NCBI RefSeq assembly: GCF_000208745.1 | Contig: NC_030852.1 | Span: 26,459,471 to 26,523,470, forward strand | Reading direction: 5' to 3' | Source: Theobroma cacao | Lineage: Eukaryota > Streptophyta > Magnoliopsida > Malvales > Malvaceae | DNA: 64,000 bases | In this document: positions 51,549-62,708 of the stretch, piece by piece | Numbering within the stretch: position 1 is the stretch's first letter | Layout: each line of letters begins with the position of its first letter | The notes under the pieces: generated by a model | What the model was told of the DNA's origin: nothing | The model's database searches: none | What the model saw: only the letters and a program-made list of their open reading frames with translations | Made by a program: the position numbers and the translations under genes

Positions 51549-54500
51549 ATTGTTACATTGAATCATGTGAACATAAATTAAGAAAAATAAAAAGAATGGA
51601 GAAAGGCTAAACAATATTGCATTCCTGTGTCAATAACAACAAAAACACTGTAATTTCAGAGCTGAAAACCAGTGACAACTAACAAGAGGGACTTGGATGC
51701 AACATCTACCACATGATAAAGAGTACCTTGACATCTTGCAGATCAACATTGACAAACTGAAGCAACCTTTCATTTAGCATGTGCTCTATCTGAAAAAGCA
51801 AATTGGAAGTGTTAGAAGAGGGTATTAAATTAATTGAAAATTTTTCACATTGTCTAATAAACTATATTGCTTAGAAGAGGGTATTAAATTAATTGAAAAA
51901 GTTTCACATAATCGAATAAACCATTTTGCCAGGGAAAACCAGCTTAGAAGTTCAACATAAAACAGAATGACCTTTCTTAGCAGAATATCTCAAACATGAT
52001 GTTAGAGACAGGCCCACCTTATAACAATTGAATGTGCAAGAAAGTTTTATTGAAATGAGATGAGTCACATAAGGAGACGCTAGAAATACCAGATGAGTGT
52101 ACAAATTACAACTAATAAACACTTACAAGTTCATTAATGAAGATCCACACTGCAATCTAATACTACTTAATAGGTAATTTAGAGGGGGGAAACAAATCTT
52201 TGAAAAAAAATCCAACTTATTAAATCATTAAAATAGTTAGTTAATGCCTTAAATTGAATATGAACATTTAGAATTTGAAATTTATGTTGGTTTCTAGGAG
52301 AAGAAGATATCCCATCCCCTTCCTTCTTTTGTAAAACAGGCTTCATGGGCGAAGCCAGAGTCTTGGGGGGGCCAGGATAGACGTACTGTGAACCTCTTTT
52401 CAAAAGTTTGTAGTAAATAAAATTTAAAATTTAAATGAAACAACAACGTCATTGTATGAAAAAGCATTAATTTCTTTCAAAAATAAAAACAAATACTTAT
52501 CTCCAAATATTATAAGTAGTATTGCATACAAAAATTAATGATAAAATAAAATTAATCAAGCTAATAGTTTTGAAAAAAGAAAGTAAAAGTTACGGCCTTT
52601 AAAAAAGCTAAAACTATGATCTTCAAAAAATAAATAAATACAAGGATGGTAGGAAATAAAAGGAAACTTATATGAATATTATATACATAATATATATAGC
52701 AATTGAAGATTTTTAATTATCTTTTATCAATATGGAAAGAAATTGTTTTGACTCAAAAAAAGACATAATAATAAGTGTAAACATGCTTTAATTGGAAAGA
52801 AATATGCAAAATTTAACGAGCTAAACAAATTTACTTTTAAAGTTGGTCAAATTAAGAATATAAATCTAAAAATAAAAGTGTTAACAGCTCATTACATGAA
52901 CTTTACAAGCGGGGAGGGGAGAATCATAAATTTTAGGGGGGGCGCAAAATAATATTTTTCCCTTTCTTTAGGTGTGAAAGATTAAGGGTCAATGGGATTT
53001 TAAAAGCCAAGGGGGGCCAGGGCCCCTGCCAGCCCCCTAGCTTCACCCCTGACAAGCTTCCTCTTGGTTGTAAATTCTTAAAGTTGGTCACGAGGTGCTT
53101 ACTTTATGACCTGCATTATCCTTTTTCTTTGTAATTATTCATAATACAATATGATTGCTCAAAATGAAACTGATTCTACAATTACAAATCTTAATAGCAA
53201 ATACTTTTGATGCTTAAAGGGTTAAATCATAGACAAACTTAAGTCATATCACTAAATTCAATAATCAAAGCCTTACATAAAATATAAAGATTATACACGA
53301 TGTTTTAACAGGGTACCTCTAAAATCACAAAAGTCACTACCTGTGAGCGAAGAACTTCCTTGTATGTGCCAATTTCTCTCAAAGCAATGGTGAATTTTGT
53401 CATGACTGGGCCTGCAGAAACAGTATGAATTTCATCAGTAAGAACTGCAGTAATTATATTAGCAATTTATTTCATTTCCAGACTGTACAAACCAACTTAC
53501 ATTTTACATACCAACCACAACAAGCAGGGGATTATAAATCAGCTTGTCCAATTTAAGTAAAACCGTAACATCAAAATTATATAATAAATACATAAAGAAC
53601 TACATAAAACAAAAAATAGGACAAACAAGATTATAATTTTTCAAGAAAAGAACCAAAACTTGTTTTCCAGTATCTCCTCTAGTACCAATAATTCACAAAA
53701 TGAGAAATTCTGATAGTTATTTAGCATTGATTTGTGCTCAAATAAGTTTTCTAAAGGCTTTTCCTTTCTCAAGTAAGGACACAGAACATAAGGTCTACAT
53801 AAAAATGAAACAAAATGAAATAGGAAAATAGATGTGATAAATTCATTTTAAGAACCGGCAGTGTTTAAATGGACATAACCTTGGTAGTTCTAAGTTACAG
53901 CAAGGTAAAATAAGCATTTTCAAGGCATTATTCAAAGGGGTACAGGAAGTTAGAATGTGTACCTCCAAAAGCAACACAGATAGGATCATTATGCCCCCCT
54001 CCAAAAGTTTCAAGGGCATTTACAAAAGCAATGTCGCCATCATAACCCTCTCCAAGCCCTTCTCTGGTATATAAAAGAAATTGACCATGTGAGATCATTC
54101 AATAATATGAGCCTATATTAGAGAAGTAATATTGATTAGTGCAAATATTAAGTTTCGGCAGCAACATGACACTCCGTATTTGAACTTGTTGTGCACTTGC
54201 CACTTGTTGGACAGCAGAAAAACAACTAACCACAATTTCTCTTGCCAGTTACAAGATATGAGCTTCGCTTGGTTTGCTCTAGTCTAACTAAGAAGTACAG
54301 CATTTGTAATTAACTAATAACACTTCATCATCATCTCCTCACAGCTCCATTCTCAAGGCTTCTCAAATGGCCAGTGGTCTAAGAAGGCTTGAATGGAGCC
54401 ATAAAGGAGGTCCCCTTAACCGTGTAGGAAACGACAAGCATATCAAGCCATTGTTTGAGAAACCATTTAACAATTATGAATTAGAACTTAGAAGCAAATT

Positions 54501-55488
54501 CTACCTCCATGAGTTACTATATTTTCTTCTTTTGGGAGTTTTTTTTTTTTTTTTCAGGGGCTTCTGCTTTGTCAAAGTAGAAATAAAACCAACTATCAAC
54601 AACTTAATAACACCAGGACAGACATTAGTAAGACAGATTGCGAGTTAATTATCAGTGTTTTCTCTTCAGCCTTAAGCACACAAAACTCTAGAACAATGGG
54701 TGCACACAACCTGCAGAAACAAAACCAAAATGTAGACCTACATGTATTTTCGACATCCTTTGTAAAATTTTAAACATCTTCCTCGCAATAACTCGGCGTT
54801 CTCTTCCAAGCACTGTATCTGTTTCACCAAGCAATACATCAATTACTACCAGTATCTAAGACAAACTAACCTGAACATAATGCAAAATACTACTAATACT
54901 AATAATAAAAGAAAAATGATTTCTAAAAAGTTTAATAAGCAAGAAAAATATACTATATGGCTTGCTTACACTAGTTGAAAATGGCAAAAAAAAAAAAAAA
55001 ACTAGGAATCCAACCTCAAAAGATTCCACTTAAAGCAGAAATGGCAAACAAAGTTTTCCACAATGCTATAAAAATCAAACGTAAATTCCTCCTTAGTGCC
55101 CCTTCAGACAAATACCGTGTAAAAAGAATTTAAAAAAAAACAAATACAAGAGCATTAAACCGGTAAAATTATTATAAGATAGATAACTGCCAAATGCCGA
55201 TTAATACTGCGTGAATGCATATGGAAATAGATAAAGATATCCTAATATAATAACATCCAAAGACATCTTATTTTCCGCCTCTACTTCCCCTACAAAACTT
55301 TAACTTGCTCATGCGATCTAAACGAAAATTTCGTGTTTATTCTTAAATAAGGCAAATAATTGCATTATTAAAAGAACAACATTCAAGGAAAAATGCAGCA
55401 TTGCCAAAAAAAAAAAAGAAAGAAAGAAAGAAAGAAGACGAACCTCTTGCCGAAACATCGGCGTATCGTCGAGTTTGGAGAAATGCAT
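42534..55488 (-). CDS. AGD3: ACAP-type ARF GTPase-activating protein (BAR-PH-ArfGAP-ankyrin), AGD1/AGD3-like, with an apparent 1-base frameshift
   Basis: Nineteen exons (minus strand, 5' to 3'): 55444-55488, 54742-54818, 53963-54063, 53341-53411, 51727-51789, 51032-51076, 50007-50072, 49833-49880, 49648-49743, 49514-49555, 47912-48121, 47652-47783, 47332-47559, 47090-47176, 46511-46849, 45665-45804, 45499-45592, 43569-44060, 42534-42648. They encode about 829 residues if one base is disregarded. The family stimulates GTP hydrolysis on ARF GTPases in trans-Golgi/endosome traffic; AGD3 (VAN3/SCARFACE) acts in vein patterning. Visible: BAR (about 1-218), PH (about 292-432, [16 protein letters not shown]), ArfGAP zinc finger C514-x2-C517-x16-C534-x2-C537 with arginine finger R542, and ankyrin repeats (about 690-800). 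At 43871-43874 an A4 run shifts the frame. The symbol is approximate; AGD1 is possible. Confidence 0.9.
44190..44279 (-). mobile_element. tRNA-related SINE with perfect 19-bp target duplication
   Basis: The element reads on the minus strand from 44279 to 44190. The A box TGGCTCATTGG (44258-44268) fits TRGYNNANNNG, and the B box GGTTCAAATCC (44216-44226) fits GGTTCRANNCC. The 3' end is a short A-rich tail (AATTATTAAAAAAAAA). It is flanked by identical 19-base direct repeats GCAAATTTTGTGACAGCTT at 44171-44189 and 44280-44298, the signature of target-primed retrotransposition. It is about 90 bp long and lies in an AGD intron (44061-45498), antisense to nothing coding. The perfect duplication points to recent insertion. 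Confidence 0.93.
50172..50308. repeat. 70-bp tandem duplication in an AGD intron
   Basis: Two units with period 70 begin CCAGTTCTCAAATTCATAAT at 50172 and 50242. They differ by only a few bases, so the event is recent. They lie in the intron between 51032 and 50072, clear of splice sites. Confidence 0.9.
51508..51545. repeat. (CT)n microsatellite
   Basis: About 19 CT units in an AGD intron. In the AGD transcript it would be a GA tract. Confidence 0.95.
51812..51929. repeat. 59-bp imperfect tandem duplication in an AGD intron
   Basis: Two units with period 59 start TTAGAAGAGGGTATTAAATT at 51812 and 51871. The second halves have diverged slightly. They are just upstream (in the transcript) of the exon at 51727-51789 but outside its acceptor. 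Confidence 0.85.
52344..53051. mobile_element. Non-autonomous hAT-like element (708 bp) in an AGD intron
   Basis: The left end is CATGGGCGAAGCCAG; the right end read inwards is CAGGGGTGAAGCTAG, 12 of 15 matching, and both continue into G/C-rich subterminal stretches (GGGGGGGCCAGG; GGGGGCTGGCAGGGG). The flanks ACAGGCTT (52336-52343) and ACAAGCTT (53052-53059) are an 8-bp duplication with one mismatch. The terminus resembles the Tip100-type hAT end. The interior is AT-rich and non-coding. It lies between the exons at 53341-53411 and 51727-51789 and does not disrupt splicing signals. Confidence 0.8.
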
Positions 55489-56394
55489 TCTTGGAGAAAC
55501 GCAGAATCTTCACTCGATCTTCTTCGTTTTTTCACAACGAATGTTAATTTTTGATATCTCGAGAGAGACGGTGGCCGGGCTCGATTAATTGGTTTTTGTG
55601 CGTGTTTTGTTGCTTTGGAGCTTTGAGAAAAGGGCGCAGCTGAAGGATGATAATAATTTCTTTTTCTTTTTTATTTTCTAATCCTTAATGGTGATATAAA
55701 AGGAGGTTAGTTTGTTGTTAGAACTTCCTCTGCGAACTTTCATGGCCGTCACCAATTTTTATTTTATTTAAAAAAAAGAACAATAAAAAAGTTAACCCGC
55801 CTTTTCTGCTTCTCTCTGACTCTCTCTCTAACAAAAGCCACCCCTCTTTTCTCTCTCTCCAGAGTGCAGTGCTTTTTTTTTTTTTTTTTTTTTTGTAATG
55901 TATTTAATTAAAAAAACTAATGTTCAATATAATTACTTATAATTATAATTTTTTAATTTTTTAATTATAATAAAATAAATATATAATCCATTCAAAAGCA
56001 ATAGATTTCACATTTAGATTTATATGATTGGTCCAGCCTGATTCTATTTTTCTATTTCACAAGGCAAACAGATTAGTTCCATCAAGTAATTATTGAGATT
56101 CCCTAAGATTTCACTTCCCGTGTATAACTGACAAAATATAACCAATTAACCCCCAAAAATTAAGATTATGGAAAAAGGCTTTCCATATTTCCCTAAAATT
56201 TCATTCTTGTAAAATCTCCCAAGATCGCCGGACTCCAATGTTTATGGAAAGCTTAACAACTTCCTTAAACTAACCTCTCAAAACATAACAAGGCAAAGTC
56301 TAAAAGTTTGTCTCTCTCTCTATATATCCCCTGTCAATGCTCTGTTCCTAACCGAAGAACATAAACATCTCTGTTAAGAAATCAGTCCAATTCC
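55489..56394. other. Divergent intergenic region between the AGD and HMA genes
   Basis: 906 bases that must hold both promoters and leaders. It includes a T20+ run near 55871-55893. The side next to AGD is mixed-composition leader; the side next to the HMA gene has a TATA-like element (listed). No gene is seen. Confidence 0.65.
56321..56327 (+). promoter_or_regulatory. Probable TATA box of the HMA-domain gene
   Basis: TATATAT within CTCTATATATCCCC, about 70 bases before the ATG at 56395. This would put the transcription start near 56350-56360, a normal plant spacing. Inferred from position and motif only. Confidence 0.5.
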
Positions 56395-57442
56395 ATGGAA
56401 CATCGCCAAGCTTTGCCGGTAATATCCTAATCTCATTTAGCACTACTATGTTTCACAGATTTATGCTTATACCATATCTTTCGTGATGGAATTTTGTTTA
56501 TGTTTTTTTTTTCCTTGGAATATATATTTGTAGACTTGTACTCTGAAAGTGAATATCAACTGTTGCACCATGTGTCGATTGAAAGTAAAGGAGAAGTTAC
56601 AAAAAATCAAAGGTAGTTTCTCCATTTTTACTACTAATTTGGTTTGTATTAAATTGGTTTTTGCTGAAATTTTCTATGTTTCCCTACAACTAGGAGTGGA
56701 GTCCATCGTCTACGATTCCGACAGAGTGGTAACAATTTCAGGAAAAGTAAACCCAATGACTATAGTGAAGAAGCTTGAGAAATGGGGCAAAAATGCAGAG
56801 CTTTTGTCCTTCCGAAGGTCCCCCGAGCAAGATGTTCAGGGCAGTACCAGCTGTTCCAACAAAGGGGTTGATAATTCTGATCATCACGGATCACATTCCA
56901 AAATGGAAAAAGACTGTTGTTGTCGTTGTGATGCTGTGTCTGATTCTGACGATGACCATGATCATGGTCAAGATGATAATGGAGAGGTACCTGCAGCTAA
57001 GAAGAGCAATGCCAGCATCACTTGTCAACACCCTGATCCCACCATCAGCAAGCAAAGCAGAAAGGGTAAAGTCAAGAAAAGGTTTATTGGTTTGTTTTCT
57101 AAGAATATTGGAGGAGCAAAAAAGAACTTGGATGAGACCAAAAGTCGAGTATCCACGATAGGGAAGCCCTCAACGATGGATAGACCGTCCAAATGGCGAT
57201 TTCCCTGGACGCCTATGCCTAAGTATGGTGGTCCTATGCCATATAATCGACCCTTTGAGTCTTATCCTCAGCCGGTGACTGGAAGGCCAGCAGCACCTCC
57301 ATACCATCCATTTGGGCTAATGCGGCCTCCGCCTTCGCCAGCGGTGCCTCCTCCATATGGTTTTTTCAATTCTAGGCCACCGCCAAAGGTTAACCCTATG
57401 ATCCACTATACCAGTTATGCAGACAATTACAGTTACTGGTGA
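56395..57442 (+). CDS. HMA-domain heavy-metal-associated protein (plant HPP/HIPP-like, no CaaX)
   Basis: Three exons (56395-56418, 56534-56612, 56694-57442) give 283 residues. The first exon encodes only MEHRQALP. The HMA fold occupies about residues 9-75, with the metal site C-C-T-M-C-R-L-K-V (CxxCxxKV) near 18-26, then GVESIVYDSDRVVTISGKV. The middle is rich in Asp, His and Lys (SDDDHDHGQDD) and the tail is Pro-rich (PPPSPAVPPPYG). The end, DNYSYW, lacks the CaaX isoprenylation box that defines HIPPs, so it fits the non-prenylated plant HPP group; such proteins are thought to bind transition metals. The second intron (56613-56693, 81 bp) is a multiple of three and has no stop, so unspliced RNA would still be translated through. 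The specific metal and partner are unknown. Confidence 0.88.
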
Positions 57443-59314
57443 ACTGTTTAAAGTTTGAACATGGTTGTCTGCAAAGGACTTGTTATTTGTTTGTCCTCTG
57501 CTTTAGAAATTGAAACTTGTTTTTCATCTACAATGGATAACTAATTTAATTTGTCCTTTGTTTGAACTATTTAATTTCAACTTTCTTTGGACTTCATAGC
57601 TGATAAAGATGCTAATTAATCGATTTAGTTTATGATTCAGGCATACTGATTGTGAAATTGATTGCTAATGCTAAAAGGAAAAAAAAATCATACAAAAATC
57701 ACCACTGCTGATAAAGGGGAACGCCAATTTCATGATGCAACACCCTAAATCATTCGCAAGGTTAAATTTTATTGAATAGTTATAAACGATCATGCATTAA
57801 CATATATTTACATTTTTCTATTTTAAAAAATATAATTTGAGAAATTTTTATATTTTGACAATTTTTGAACAAATTGTTGAAAATTATAACAAAAAGGAGA
57901 AAATGTAATGGTAAAAAATTTTCATACTTTTTATATTTTTTTTCTTATCCTCCTTTCTCCCTTTGTTTATTTTACCAAAAATTTAAAACATTTTAATCAC
58001 ATTAAAAATCTAAACATCTAGATCAAATATGTATGCTTAAGAGTTCCATCACATCTTTTTATATTTTTTTCTTATCCTCCTTTTTCTCTTACTTTTCATT
58101 TTGTGATAAAAATATCAAAATATCCTTAAGAGTACCATTAGAAATCTTAAACTTTAGAATAAATATATTATAAATTAAAGATAAGAAAAACACTTGAAAT
58201 TTGTGAGCAAAAAATTGTTATCATTTTTACCATAATAGTCACATCTATCCTTCAAATTGAAACTTAACTATCAGGAAAAGAAAATAAAGAGATACGGAAG
58301 GCAAGGCATGTTTCAAATAAAATCGATTTAAGTAAATTGAATTGTAATTTATTTATGTAAAAAGTAAGAATATTTGAATATTTTAAAAAATAAACTACTT
58401 TTAGATAAAAAATATCAAATCAAATTAATTAACAGACACGCGACTATTTACGTAAAAATAATTACTTTTTTTTACTAGGAGTTTCAATTTTGATAAATTT
58501 ATTCTAGATGCTACTAAAGTGTGTGCCACCAGCTCAGCTCACCACCATTTCTCCTTTGCCTGCTGTTTCTGTCTTTCTTCAGCAATCTCTCTCTACTCTC
58601 TTATACGTACACAAACACAACATTAACATACATAGGGATATGGTTATACACATTTACCTGTTACCCTGTTATGTGTGTATGTATAGTTTTCGGGTTTCGA
58701 TACTGTACGAGAAGCAACAAAAACTGTTAGCCAGATTATCCATATGTAAGTTCTTTTCCTTAAATGTATGAATTCAAGCTAAAAGATGGATTCCTTTTAT
58801 TCAAGATTTTATAATCTTTGTGATAATGGGTTTAGGTTCTGGAAAGGTTTCTGGGTTTGTTTCATCTTTTTCTTTGGTTTAATACTCTTTTATGAACTGT
58901 TGGTGTCTAGTATCTATTTATCCGAAAATGTGATATTTTTCTTTTTTGATATTTCTATATCATCTTCATGGTTCTCCTTTTCATTGCTTTAACTTTCTGT
59001 TTTTACATGTTATTTATGCTCCTTTTTGTTGAAAAGAAAACTGAGGGGGTCAAGAAGAACGAAAATGAGCTGGAAATGTTCAACTTTTCAATACTTTGGG
59101 GATGGAATGTTTCTAATAATAGGAACTAATAATGATGTTTAGATAATTAAAACGAGATGAATAATGCTTTTGGTTTGGGCAACAGTTCCCTCTTCCCTTG
59201 AGTAATTTTTGTGAACTATATGTTGTTCTTGTTGCAGGTTATGAAAACTTGGTTTTGATCACATCATCTCCTACTTTTGAAGCTCTTTTCTCAAGTTGAA
59301 TTGGATAATTTAGG
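57443..59314 (+). other. Intergenic region plus 5' leader with intron of the DUF3444 gene
   Basis: After the HMA 3' UTR there is AT-rich DNA to about 58500. From about 58500 the sequence turns CT-rich. A donor at 58746 (CCATAT|GTAAGTTC) and an acceptor ending at 59237 (TTGTTGCAG) suggest a 492-bp leader intron, leaving leader 59238-59314 before the ATG. Small frames at 58508-58992 are in leader or intron and are not protein-like. Confidence 0.55.
59241..59258 (+). promoter_or_regulatory. Short upstream ORF in the DUF3444 gene leader
   Basis: ATG at 59241 just after the leader acceptor opens M-K-T-W-F-stop, ending 56 bases before the main ATG at 59315. It would be present in the mature mRNA if the leader intron is spliced as proposed. 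Functional effect is inferred. Confidence 0.4.
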
Positions 59315-61456
59315 ATGAAGCATACTATCAAGGTTGGCACCTCAAAGGAGATGAATCAAAAGGTTTTGGAGGCTCTTCAAGAAAAAGGAGTTGCTGAGAA
59401 AATGATGACTCAGAAAGGTTATGCCAGTGCCAGGGAACACTTACTCAGAGCAAAAGAGCTTTCACCTGGGATTGATAATATTGAGTCCATGTTGACTGTG
59501 TGTGATATACTATCTGCTGCTAGTGTTAAGTTTCCTGCTTATGGAATCGATTACTACTGGATCCTTCAGCTTACACCACCATCTACTCAGTCTGTTATAG
59601 GAAAGCGTCACCAGAAGCTTGTTTCCATGTTGCAACCTATCGTGAGGACTTTCCCTGGAGCAGAGTTGGCTCTGAAACACATACAAGATGCATTTCTCAC
59701 TCTTTCAAATAATGAGACACGTTCTAAATTTGATTTGAAAAGGGGTACAGGATGTGAAGATTATCGATCTTTTAAGTTCCAAGCACCATGTAGTCAAAGC
59801 ATCTCAGATAGGGAAACGATAAGTACTACTCAAACCTCCTCAATGGATTCTCACAGGAATTATACAGATGGCAGTAAGAAAACAGCAGAAACAATTTTAA
59901 CCGCTGTTGGAAATTCTGTGGAGAAACAGTCGTCTTCAACAACTTTTGAAAACCAACATGGTAAGATAGGCATGTCTTCAGATGGCATAAGTTCATCAAC
60001 AAACTCCCTGCCTACCATTTTGGAGGGGATTGTAACTTGCCAGGACTACTATAACTTTGAGGATGACAGGAAACTAGACTATCTTGAGCCAGGTCAAATC
60101 TGGGCAAGTCATTATAGAGCAAAGTTGCAGCACAATTACCGGTATGCTCAAATCACTATAAATTCAAGATCAGCATTTTGTGTTACCTGGTTGAAACCAA
60201 TCCCTACTAGTCCTAGTGAGAGAAGATGGTGTGATAAAGGCCTCCCTGTTGCTTGTGGATCTTTTGAATTGGTTCCAGAGACGAAGGAGGATGTAAGTTG
60301 GCAAATTATTTCATCCTACAAATGCTCCTGGCCTCAATGTGTAATAGGGGATCAATTTGAAATCTATCCCAGAAAAGGTGAAATTTGGGCACTATACAAG
60401 GATTGGGACCTTGATGATTGGTCCTATGATCCTGATGCTGTGAAAGGATGCAGATTTGAGCTAGTTGAGGTCCTATCAGAGTTTTCAAAATATTCAGGTG
60501 CAGACGCTATGTGTTTGGTTAAGGTCAATGGTTTCAAATATGTGTTCAAGAGGCAAATAATGGGAGGAAATCCCATCACTTTCCATATCTCCCCAAGTAA
60601 TATGTACATGTTCTCACACAATGTTCCAGCATATAGGTTCAGAGGTGGAGAGATTGATAATATTGCTGATGGGATGTTCGAGCTAGACCAGATGGCCTTG
60701 CCAGATTACATGATTCAAGACATGGATAGCCAACAATCACCGAATGAGAAAAGAAGCCTTTTACCTAGACCAACTTCTCTCTCGAATCAAAATCCAGAGA
60801 ATAAAAATTTAAAGCCGGGTTTAACACAGAAACATTTGGCAACAGGACAGGTCTGGGCTGTATACTGTGGAAAGGATCTAATGCCCAGGCAATATATCAG
60901 AATAAATGGTATAATTTCAGAGAGCCAGGTTTGTGGAACAGAGTTAGAACCTCTACCGATCCTTGATCATGAGATCCACTGGCAGAAAGAAAACCTTCCT
61001 ATGGCTTGTGGAGTATTTAAAGTCAGTGGAACTAGTGTCAACCTTGACATGTCAACGTTCTCCTATTTAGTCCAGTGCCAACAAAGCACATGCGAGTCAT
61101 TCTATTGGATTTACCCGCAAAAAGGTGAAATATGGGCTATGTATAAAAACTGGAATGCCAAGTGGAATCGCTCTAACTATGAAAACTACCAGTGCCAAAT
61201 TGTACAAGTTTTATCAGGTTTTGAAGAAGATGGAGTAAAAGTAGCTAGGCTTGGAGAAGTGAAGGGTTACCTAACTTTCTTCCGCAGGATACAATATGAT
61301 GGGTTTGATCTCACCCATACAGTTCGTAAGGAAGAGAAACTTAGTTTCTCACATCGAGTTCCAGCCTTCAGGGTGCCCGGAATTGGGAAGCATGGCATAC
61401 CTGAAGACACTTGGCACTTGGAACCAGATGGTTTACCTCCCAAGCGTGGAATGTAA
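59315..61456 (+). CDS. J-like, double DUF3444-domain protein
   Basis: Single coding exon, 713 residues. Plant proteins of this type usually combine an N-terminal DnaJ J-domain with one or two DUF3444 modules; their molecular role is unknown, with nuclear or co-chaperone functions suggested. Here the N-terminus has the expected helical lead-in (REHLLRAKELSPGIDNIESMLTVCDI) and a J-like block (about 76-141), but the HPD loop that contacts Hsp70 is replaced: LLHPD-like sequence reads MLQPI (Q107, P108, I109). A Ser/Thr-rich linker follows. DUF3444 copy 1 is about 258-440 (PGQIWASHY, YPRKGEIWALYKDW, FSHNVPAYRF). Copy 2 is about 510-705 (TGQVWAVYC, YPQKGEIWAMYKNW, FSHRVPAFRV). Probably Hsp70-independent. 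It is in tandem with the HMA gene and convergent with SRP68. Confidence 0.9.
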   Translation: MKHTIKVGTSKEMNQKVLEALQEKGVAEKMMTQKGYASAREHLLRAKELSPGIDNIESMLTVCDILSAASVKFPAYGIDYYWILQLTPPSTQSVIGKRHQKLVSMLQPIVRTFPGAELALKHIQDAFLTLSNNETRSKFDLKRGTGCEDYRSFKFQAPCSQSISDRETISTTQTSSMDSHRNYTDGSKKTAETILTAVGNSVEKQSSSTTFENQHGKIGMSSDGISSSTNSLPTILEGIVTCQDYYNFEDDRKLDYLEPGQIWASHYRAKLQHNYRYAQITINSRSAFCVTWLKPIPTSPSERRWCDKGLPVACGSFELVPETKEDVSWQIISSYKCSWPQCVIGDQFEIYPRKGEIWALYKDWDLDDWSYDPDAVKGCRFELVEVLSEFSKYSGADAMCLVKVNGFKYVFKRQIMGGNPITFHISPSNMYMFSHNVPAYRFRGGEIDNIADGMFELDQMALPDYMIQDMDSQQSPNEKRSLLPRPTSLSNQNPENKNLKPGLTQKHLATGQVWAVYCGKDLMPRQYIRINGIISESQVCGTELEPLPILDHEIHWQKENLPMACGVFKVSGTSVNLDMSTFSYLVQCQQSTCESFYWIYPQKGEIWAMYKNWNAKWNRSNYENYQCQIVQVLSGFEEDGVKVARLGEVKGYLTFFRRIQYDGFDLTHTVRKEEKLSFSHRVPAFRVPGIGKHGIPEDTWHLEPDGLPPKRGM

Positions 61457-62708
61457 TTTCTGCATTCGACTGTAGCTGAACTGCAAGCTTGGGTCTATGA
61501 ACTGGTCCGATCACAATAATTTTAGGACATATGAAAGAGAAAAAATGACAGCCTTTTTATGATGTCTCCTGGGCACAATGGAATATGATTGTTAAAGAAA
61601 AAGAAAGGTGCAGATTATTTTCAGGAATTCAGTAATAATCCATTTTTAGCAGTAATCACCAATCGTTCACTAAATTCTATAACATAGACCACATTGAGAA
61701 TTTTCAATTTTATTTTCTAAGTAATAAGGTGAATTCCCAGACTTTGAACAACCAAGTTCTTAAAGACTGTAGGCTCCATTGCATCGAGCAAAATGCAAAG
61801 TTGGGGAGGGCCAACTGCCCAAGGGCTTGATGACAAAGGTTAAACCCTTCAAGCAGCAAGTGAATCGAAAGAAAAACATGCTTACACGAGGTCACCCTTA
61901 TAATCTACTACAGCCAGCTATTTTGCTGTAGGCTGAATGAATAAAAGAGAGATCCGAACTTGATGCTCTGAACTTCTTCATTCTTTGAAAAAAGGATTAA
62001 AGATCCAGGGCTCATTATAGGTGCAAAGTCGCCCGTAAGTCCCAAAGCCTTTCTAATAAAATATGAGAAATTAGTTTAGTGCCGAGAATTATAATGCAAA
62101 ACACTGACAAATGCAGACACCTAAGCATTTAGCTCCTGTTTATTCCCTTCTCCAAGGATCAAAGAAATCTTTGCGTCATGGGATGTATAGGACTATAGGC
62201 ACCAAAGAAGAAAAGAAACCCCAAAAATCTAAGGAAATGCTGTAATAGATAGCGTAGTATACAGAAATAAAAACCTGAAAAGCGCACATCATGCTCATGC
62301 TTTTGACCAGAATAAAGGAACACAAATAAGCAAACTTGGGGGCAGCCATGCGAAACCTGTTAAAAGATTCTTTTGAAGATTGGGAATTGGGATCCCATTC
62401 ACACAACAGCCGATCCAAATAGTAGTTTCTGAAAGTATTGAAATGTATCCTCTTTCCTCTACCACCCAGCAATATAAAGGAAACAAAATTAATCCAGCTC
62501 TATGTTTCAGCCCCATAGTTTCAGAAGAAAAGCTCAAATATCTCATGCCTATATAATTCCCAAAAAGTTACAGTTATAAGATTTACTCAGCTTCTAAATA
62601 CGCAGTCAAAGGCCAATGCATGTCAAAACCTCATCAAGTAAACAAATTTTTTTTGTTGGGTCCTATTCCTTTGCTTTTTCCTTTTGGATCAAGAAAACTT
62701 TATCTAAC
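61457..62708. other. Convergent 3' region between the DUF3444 and SRP68 genes
   Basis: This contains the 3' UTR of each gene. Open stretches at 62176-62546 (minus) sit just downstream of the SRP68 stop and look like UTR or spacer, with no domain. Nothing else is recognised. Confidence 0.6.

Noticed and set aside
52179..52403. Minus-strand 74-codon frame
   Set aside because: Runs from AGD intron into the hAT-like element; chance frame.
62176..62546. Minus-strand frames of 83-98 codons downstream of SRP68
   Set aside because: Located in the SRP68 3' UTR or spacer; no domain, and starts rely on non-ATG or poor context.
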